The position numbers and the translations under genes were made by a program. This document shows positions 1 through 15,000 of a stretch of 15,000 nt of DNA, in pieces. Position 1 is the first letter of the stretch. Each line of letters starts with the position of its first letter. The stretch is from Leptospira alexanderi serovar Manhao 3 str. L 60. GTDB lineage: Bacteria; Spirochaetota; Leptospiria; Leptospirales; Leptospiraceae. The stretch covers positions 1 to 15,000 of the forward strand of contig NZ_AHMT02000029.1 of the NCBI RefSeq assembly GCF_000243815.2, read 5' to 3'. The notes under the pieces were generated by a model. It had not been told where the DNA came from. It saw only the letters and a program-made list of their open reading frames with translations, and ran no database searches.

Positions 1-193
1 TAGAATTTTTGCCTCCTTATGCTCCGGAGTTAAATCCTCAAGAATATATCTGGTGTCGTTGGAAGAAAACTATATGGCTAATTTTTGTCCGGAGAATCTT
101 AGCCAATTGATTCAAAGAACTAAATCTACTTTAGGTATATTGAAATCAAATACAATCAGTTTCGATAGTTATTGGAGACAAGCTGGTATTTAG
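1..193 (+). pseudogene. IS630-family transposase, frameshifted C-terminal remnant
   Basis: Reading from base 3, the frame gives [15 protein letters not shown], the C-terminal signature of IS630/Tc1-type DDE transposases. The glutamate after NPQ is the expected third catalytic acid. The frame then runs into a TGA at about 105. From the ATG at 74, one frame over, the expected tail resumes ([18 protein letters not shown] and onward, ending WRQAGI) and stops at TAG 191-193. A single-base deletion or two-base insertion near 69-74 therefore splits the gene. The 5' part lies outside the window, so I cannot tell whether the element is otherwise whole. The enzyme would cut and join insertion-sequence ends at TA targets; this copy is presumably inactive. 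The alternative is a sequencing indel. Confidence 0.85.
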
Positions 194-345
194 GTACTCA
201 TTTTTATAGGGATCAGTAATCCGTTTAAATCTAAAAGTTCAATTACGGTTTCGGGCAAACTATTTTTAAAAAATGAAATCGCATCCTCTTTATCCTGCAA
301 AGTTTCACGGATTAAACGATCATGAGGGTTTGTCATATCAGACAT
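190..345 (-). pseudogene. Rpn-family nuclease/putative transposase, N-terminal stub
   Basis: An ATG at 345 opens 51 codons beginning [20 protein letters not shown] and ending LLIPIKMST. The NPHDRxxRE...[25 protein letters not shown] pattern is typical of the start of the Rpn family (PF04754, PD-(D/E)XK-type recombination-promoting nucleases annotated as putative transposases), which are normally around 300 residues. Only the first 45 or so residues look native. The stop codon (190-192) overlaps the stop of the convergent IS630 remnant, so the downstream part was probably lost when that element inserted or when the two were joined by deletion. The catalytic core is absent, so no activity is expected. 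Family recognition rests on the N-terminal motif alone. Confidence 0.7.
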
Positions 346-387
346 GTAATTTTAAATAAAGGATACAACTCTTCTATTTGTAAAGAT

Positions 388-996
388 TCATTTTCTTTTT
401 TTACGAATTAGTTCTTTGATTAAATCCTTAGCATCCAAAGCGACCGCATTTTTTAACAGTTTGGACTTAAGTGCTTTTTTGACGTCTTCTTTGACTCCAC
501 TAAATACCTTTTGCGCCGGTATAACAGGGTGAAAAAAATCCCTGCTTCTTTCGTTGACTACTACAAATTTAACAAGGGATCTTTGTACATGTCCGTTTTT
601 GTAGATTTGTTCTCGTACAAAAATATCTCCTTTCCCTGTCATTAAAGAATCTTGTCTATACTTGTATTTGTTTCTTGTGACTAATTGCCCGTGTGCGTTT
701 TCTTCCTTAAAACTTCCCGTTTTTATGATTACTGAGTTGATCGTATTCTTTTCAAAAGATAGAGGAGTTCCGTCTTCGTTTTTTGTGATTGGGACGATTA
801 CATAGGGTCCATTTTTTCCCATACGAGCTCTACTCCCTCTAAGTAAAGCCGGTCTCATATCATATCTTGGTCTTCCTTTTTCGATCACAGTCATATAGTT
901 ATATCTACCTTTGTTCGGATGAAAAACTCTGTAACCTCCCGGGATTTCTTTGATTAATATTCCGCCACCCCCGCCCGACTTATTCGACATTGCCAT
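388..996 (-). CDS. Phage structural-like hypothetical protein
   Basis: This is an intact 202-residue basic protein with no signal peptide or membrane segment. It starts MAMSNKSGGGGG, a flexible glycine run, and ends in a lysine-rich tail (IRKKRK). Two stretches recall small virion or tail proteins of tailed phages: a central RPALLRGSRARMGKNGPYVIVP block (about residues 48-70, the 'RP.LL...+A+..K.G.+Y..VP' look) and a later FVVVNERSRDFFHP block (about 143-156), which in such proteins usually reads F+.VS..S...W.HPG. I infer prophage origin from this resemblance only; no precise function can be given. The ATG at 996 has a weak GTGGGG purine stretch in front. It lies 9 bases after the stop of a decayed upstream frame (TAG 1006-1008), as expected for a packed phage operon that has partly rotted. 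It is the only intact gene of that stretch. Confidence 0.6.
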   Translation of the reverse strand: MAMSNKSGGGGGILIKEIPGGYRVFHPNKGRYNYMTVIEKGRPRYDMRPALLRGSRARMGKNGPYVIVPITKNEDGTPLSFEKNTINSVIIKTGSFKEENAHGQLVTRNKYKYRQDSLMTGKGDIFVREQIYKNGHVQRSLVKFVVVNERSRDFFHPVIPAQKVFSGVKEDVKKALKSKLLKNAVALDAKDLIKELIRKKRK

Positions 997-1005
997 TTTA
1001 CCCCA

Positions 1006-1760
1006 CTAAGAAGGTTTTGCGGATAATACGTTATGTGTCCATGATGCCTTAGCGGCTAGTGCTATCGTATTTAGTAACTTTTGTGTTTTTGGAAATTTAC
1101 CTTGTTTGTAAAGAGATTCGTAATTCATAAAAAAATGCGGTGTATCACCTCCCGGCGCCATACGGAAAGAGTGTTTTTGTATAAGGTAGAAGCTCCGACA
1201 AGATTAAGGTTCTTGTTTCGTCACTTGAAGATTTTGCATTAAAATCCCCCATAACCATAATCGTTGTTCCGGGTAAATCCTCGTTTAAATCTTGTACGAT
1301 CGTAACTGCCCCCAATAAATTCCTATCCACAGTTTTCATGTATAAGATCAAACTCGAATTTGGAGTAGTCTCCCGAAAAATCACATAACGCGTTTCCGGA
1401 ACTCCTCCTACTCCCGGGGTTAATTCTTACATATTTTAATTCCGTAGAATTTGTTAATAAAAGGTATTTTATCTCTTTTGTTTTTAGTAATCATTGAAAA
1501 AGAGGATGCCTCTTTTTCAATGATTGAGTTTATGAGATAAATAGATGCAAGATAATTTTCGGATTCCCTTTCCCAACGGGATGGATTAGAATAGTTCCGG
1601 CTCGACTTGCGCCAACTTGTGGTTCTTTTAACCCCACAAAACGTATAATATTTTTTTAATACCCATTCACAGAGGTTTCACCTTTTTTTCGAATATGGAA
1701 CCGAATGTTTCTTCTTTTGATTAATACTTCTATATCTTTGAAGTCATAATCTTTTATTAT
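1006..1760 (-). pseudogene. Multiply frameshifted coding remnant, possibly phage-derived
   Basis: No single frame covers this stretch, but protein-like segments follow one another on the minus strand in changing frames. Around 1760-1565 one reads KDIEVLIKRRNIRFHIRKKG, an in-frame TAA at 1656-1658, then VGASRAGTILIHPVGKGN. Around 1570-1480 comes SENYLASIYLINSIIEKEAS. Around 1475-1410 comes LLLTNSTELKYVRINPG. Around 1410-1200 comes VGGVPETRYVIFRETTPN, continuing to MVMGDFNAKSSSDE. Around 1190-1006 comes SFRMAPGGDTPHFFMNYESL, continuing to LSAKPS and TAG 1006-1008. Frame changes fall near runs of C, G or A (for example about 1403-1410), typical of indel decay. The final segment ends just before the intact phage-like gene, suggesting a former operon neighbour. 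The product is unknown. Sequencing error in homopolymers is the main alternative, and the exact breakpoints are uncertain. Confidence 0.5.
1491..1523. repeat. Perfect 15-bp inverted repeat with 3-base loop
   Basis: The arm TCATTGAAAAAGAGG (1491-1505) is followed by the loop ATG and its exact reverse complement CCTCTTTTTCAATGA (1509-1523). It lies inside the decayed coding stretch, in a segment still readable as IIEKEASSFSM, so it may be an insertion scar or a chance product of decay. No T-run follows on either strand, so it is not a convincing intrinsic terminator. Confidence 0.85.
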
Positions 1761-1851
1761 TTAATAAGAAGAACTTTTTTTTGTTTTTTTCTTCTTTTTT
1801 CCAAAAATATTAGAATTAAATTTAAAGTTTCTTTTATATTTCATTTTCATG
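1761..1851. other. T-rich spacer downstream of the S1/P1 nuclease gene
   Basis: This stretch is dominated by T runs on the + strand (A runs in the sense of the nuclease transcript). A weak AAGAAG...CTTCTT pairing surrounds the T runs at about 1766-1796. I see no gene and no clear intrinsic terminator for the nuclease gene here. Confidence 0.5.
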
Positions 1852-2742
<891 letters not shown>

Positions 2743-2830
2743 TTTTCCTTGTGAAATTTTTGAAAATTTTAAATTTATTACAAGTAAAATTTAAAAATAG
2801 ATTACATATGTATTATGCTTCTTAAGTAAT

Positions 2831-2866
2831 AGAATATTAAAATAATAATATGTATTTTAATATTCT
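2831..2866. repeat. AT-only-type hairpin, 14-bp perfect stem
   Basis: The arm AGAATATTAAAATA (2831-2844), an 8-base loop, and the exact complement TATTTTAATATTCT (2853-2866) lie about 90 bases upstream of the nuclease start. A second, smaller hairpin, TTGATTA/TAATCAA, follows at 2876-2895. They could be regulatory for the nuclease gene or leftovers of mobile elements. The stem is very AT-rich and would be weak as RNA. Confidence 0.75.
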
Positions 2867-2950
2867 TTGAAGGCTTTGATTATTTTTGTAATCAACGGAT
2901 TTCCCTCGGAAGATTATCTAAGAAAATCTTTTTGATTAAAAAATTAAAAC

Positions 2951-3088
2951 ATTCTTTTTAGGAAGCTGGTAATTACTACTCGGACGTATGAAAATGGTAC
3001 AATTAACGAGCGATTTTTGCAGAGATATAGAAGTCCTCACAAAATTGCGCCGAATCCAGAATTGTTGGCTTTTTTAAAGAAGATCTAA
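2951..3088 (+). pseudogene. Short coding relic, unknown family
   Basis: This is an open frame of 45 codons without a start codon, bounded upstream by TAA at 2945-2947 and ending at TAA 3086-3088. It reads protein-like at its end (NERFLQRYRSPHKIAPNPEL, then LAFLKKI). It has the look of the C-terminal tail of a transposase or other accessory gene, but I cannot name the family. The left inverted repeat at 2973-2986 falls inside it. It may equally be chance. Confidence 0.3.
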
Positions 3089-3146
3089 CATTCTAACTTT
3101 TGAAACAAACTTATTACAGTATTCTTTTTATGCGTCCGAGTAGTAA
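2973..3146. repeat. 174-bp segment bounded by 14-bp perfect inverted repeats
   Basis: TTACTACTCGGACG at 2973-2986 and CGTCCGAGTAGTAA at 3133-3146 are exact reverse complements; beyond the first interior mismatch they still share two more bases. Each is also near an ATTCTTTTTA direct repeat (2951-2960 and 3121-3130). The size and structure suggest a MITE or a deletion derivative of an insertion sequence. No clear target-site duplication was seen and no second copy is in the window. Confidence 0.6.
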
Positions 3147-3531
3147 GGACTGCAAATTACCAAAAATTCATTTGAAGATGCCTATTTCTCGTGGTCGGGC
3201 CAGTGTTTCAGTTTAAAAAGACACTGCGATAACTATGTCAGGTAAGTTGGTTTAAATGTATCATGATTCTCATAAGATATTTTGGAGAAACTTCTTTCAA
3301 TTGGAAGAACTTCGACTTGAAGATCCGATAAGATGCGGATTTGAGTTCCAAGATGGACTTTGATCAACCTATCTTCCGCCAAGTCTGTCTCAAACAACTT
3401 TCAAAGTTGTCTGTTTTAAGATTTCAATTTTTTTTAAGGTTCGTTTAGAGCTTTGTGTTTTAAAAGCGTTTCAACTTGAAAATTTAGGAAAAATTAATTC
3501 TTTTCTTCACTTGCCGTTAGTAAAACTTGTT
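3147..3531. other. Intergenic stretch without a recognised gene
   Basis: A frame at 3256-3363 (+, 35 codons, starting MYHDSHKIFWR) is open but has no ribosome binding site and no recognisable family. There is a near-palindrome around ACAACTTT/AAAGTTGT (about 3395-3411) and an imperfect CAGTGTTT...AGACACTG hairpin (about 3201-3228). I see no convincing terminator for the leftward operon that ends at 3532. Confidence 0.5.
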
Positions 3532-4581
<1,050 letters not shown>

Positions 4582-4599
4582 AATGCCTCGTTGGATATT

Positions 4600-9376
<4,777 letters not shown>

Positions 9377-9391
9377 GTTCTATACCATAAA

Positions 9392-9581
9392 TAACGTGAG
9401 CAGGGTCGTAAGCAAATGAGAAAGAATTTTCTAAAAGTAGGAGTCCCTACTTTTAGAATTTGTTCCTAAAATCGCGATTTGTTATAGTTCCCACATTTTA
9501 AGAATAGATTTGCAAAGTTCAAATTCAAACTTCCTACAAAAAAAATAAATCTTGAATTTCTTAACGACCCTGCTCACGTTA
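9392..9581. mobile_element. MITE-like element, 190 bp, 18-bp terminal inverted repeats
   Basis: TAACGTGAGCAGGGTCGT at 9392-9409 and ACGACCCTGCTCACGTTA at 9564-9581 are exact reverse complements, extendable by AAG/CTT with a one-base bulge. Both ends are TA, so the repeats may be 16 bp flanked by a duplicated TA, as made by IS630/Tc1-type transposases. The interior has a 13-bp hairpin, the 12-bp palindrome AAATCGCGATTT (9469-9480) and no protein frame. These are the usual traits of a non-autonomous element. No second copy is in the window, so mobility is inferred. Confidence 0.75.
9429..9458. repeat. 13-bp perfect hairpin inside the MITE-like element
   Basis: TTCTAAAAGTAGG (9429-9441), loop AGTC, and CCTACTTTTAGAA (9446-9458) pair exactly. 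It lies about 50 bases past the sppA stop and could slow or end its transcript, but no proper T-run follows. Confidence 0.8.
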
Positions 9582-9752
9582 AATAATCTCAGGGTTTTCG
9601 TTTGATTTGGCAAGAGTGTAATCCTTTAATATATTAGGAACTTTATCGGAATTGAATAACGCAAAAGACCGACCCAAAGCACATAACCCACACAAGGCGA
9701 CGTAAACTGTGGGAACTACTGCGTTTCATTACGAAACTCCCGAAACAAGTGC
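9582..9752. other. Spacer between the MITE-like element and the Sua5-type gene
   Basis: No gene is seen. TGTGGGAACTA near 9702-9713 is the exact reverse complement of TAGTTCCCACA inside the MITE-like element (about 9486-9497), suggesting a further fragment of a dispersed repeat. A weak GTTTCGTAATGAAAC stem lies just past the end of the Sua5-type gene, without a T-run. Confidence 0.45.
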
Positions 9753-13168
<3,416 letters not shown>

Positions 13169-13297
13169 TAGAAATTTGTTTGGATAAATTCTCTTTTTTC
13201 CTTAGAAGTGCTCGGTTGCTTTTGATCTGTTATTTAGCCTGGGGAATTTTCTATTATTGATCCTACGTTATATATTTGTTATTTTAATGGAGATGAT
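13169..13297. other. Spacer after yhhQ
   Basis: This is T-rich sequence with no gene recognised and no strong terminator hairpin. With the following inverted-repeat element it makes up the 299-base gap between yhhQ and the DJ-1-family gene. Confidence 0.4.
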
Positions 13298-13401
13298 TAG
13301 AGTTGTTGAAAAATTAATTCTTGAGTCTGTTTCCATTTCATTGAAATGGACGATTGAAGCAGTTTTGTGAATCCGAGCTATGGAATTTTTCAACAACTCT
13401 A
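13298..13401. repeat. Nested inverted-repeat element, 104 bp
   Basis: TAGAGTTGTTGAAAAATT (13298-13315) and AATTTTTCAACAACTCTA (13384-13401) are exact 18-bp reverse complements. Between them TCCATTTCA (13332-13340) and TGAAATGGA (13342-13350) form a second palindrome. There is no protein frame inside. The outer repeats, starting TAGAG and ending CTCTA, with an internal hairpin fit a MITE or a structured dispersed repeat. It lies just upstream of the DJ-1/sirtuin promoter region, so it could also serve as a transcription barrier or a structured leader. Confidence 0.75.
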
Positions 13402-13421
13402 TTACAAATTGCCTCTGAAAC

Positions 13422-13449
13422 TTGAACGTAATCCAGAGATCGATATTTT
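13422..13449 (+). promoter_or_regulatory. Possible sigma-70-type promoter for the DJ-1/sirtuin pair
   Basis: TTGAAC (13422-13427) and TATTTT (13444-13449) are 16 bases apart and lie 18 bases before the DJ-1 start. If transcription began about 7 bases after TATTTT, the ribosome site AAGGAG (13456-13461) would be at the very start of the message. This makes the call tentative. Confidence 0.3.
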
Positions 13450-13466
13450 GTTCTAAAGGAGAAGCA

Positions 13467-14744
<1,278 letters not shown>

Positions 14745-15000
14745 TTTAAAACACGGAAGAGTCGATTTAATTCTTTCATTCAATAAAAGATTACATTCTA
14801 TGAACTTTTAAAAGTCTCCTAAACGATTATGAACTCTCCGTGAATACATTCACCTCTAGTTTGAAATTTCAGAATCCCAACGGTTCTCAATTCAAATCAA
14901 TGTACGGTTTTTAATTTTGAAAATTACCGGCTGTATGAAATCGTACTGAATTCATTTTGGAAGTCTTTGAAAGATAAAATCTGCGTAATCGTTAAAACAA
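14745..15000. other. AT-rich intergenic end of the window
   Basis: No gene is recognised on either strand. A TAATTTT-G-AAAATTA palindrome (about 14911-14925), bracketed by CGG/CCG, is the only evident structure. I see no clear terminator right after the sirtuin gene. Confidence 0.45.

Noticed and set aside
3256..3363. 35-codon + strand frame
   Set aside because: It has no ribosome site or family resemblance; such a length is expected by chance.
9429..9458. Intrinsic terminator of sppA
   Set aside because: The hairpin is good but is followed by TTTGTTCC rather than a T-run, and it belongs to a MITE-like element.

Overview
The window looks like chromosomal DNA of a spirochaete of the genus Leptospira, probably one of the pathogenic species. 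This is inference. The grounds are moderately low G+C, long AT-rich intergenic spacers full of inverted repeats, small decayed transposase and Rpn-family fragments, and the character of the encoded proteins. No rRNA, tRNA or CRISPR array was recognised.

Positions 1-3531 are accessory and eroded. They hold the frameshifted 3' end of an IS630-family transposase (1-193, +), the 5' stub of an Rpn-family nuclease/transposase gene meeting it head-on (190-345, -), an intact phage-structural-like gene (388-996, -), and upstream of that a coding remnant split over several frames (about 1006-1760, -). An intact exported S1/P1-type zinc nuclease follows (1852-2742, -) with all nine metal ligands. The 790 bases after it hold hairpins, a 174-bp element bounded by 14-bp inverted repeats, and a short coding relic.

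Positions 3532-9376 are core. uvrA (TTG start) runs leftwards and is followed after 18 bases by a degenerate acyl-CoA-dehydrogenase-like gene, probably in one transcript. Divergent from uvrA is a full-length two-domain SppA-type membrane protease. After sppA comes a 190-bp MITE-like element (9392-9581) with 18-bp terminal inverted repeats, TA ends and internal palindromes.

Positions 9753-14744 are core or housekeeping. A membrane-anchored GH18 glycosidase-like gene and a Sua5-type threonylcarbamoyl-AMP synthase overlap by 20 bases on the minus strand, in the order glycosidase then Sua5. Divergent from them is a YhhQ-family queuosine-precursor transporter. A nested 104-bp hairpin element follows. 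Then come a DJ-1/YajL-family gene and a class III-type sirtuin joined by an ATGA start/stop overlap. Both belong to families linked to removal or prevention of acyl or carbonyl damage on proteins. Sua5 and the transporter both feed tRNA anticodon-loop modification (t6A and queuosine) but are on opposite strands.

I did not find a clearly new multi-gene system. The points most worth following are the DJ-1/sirtuin coupling, the degenerate dehydrogenase tied to uvrA, the eroded phage-like locus, and three or four MITE-like elements.
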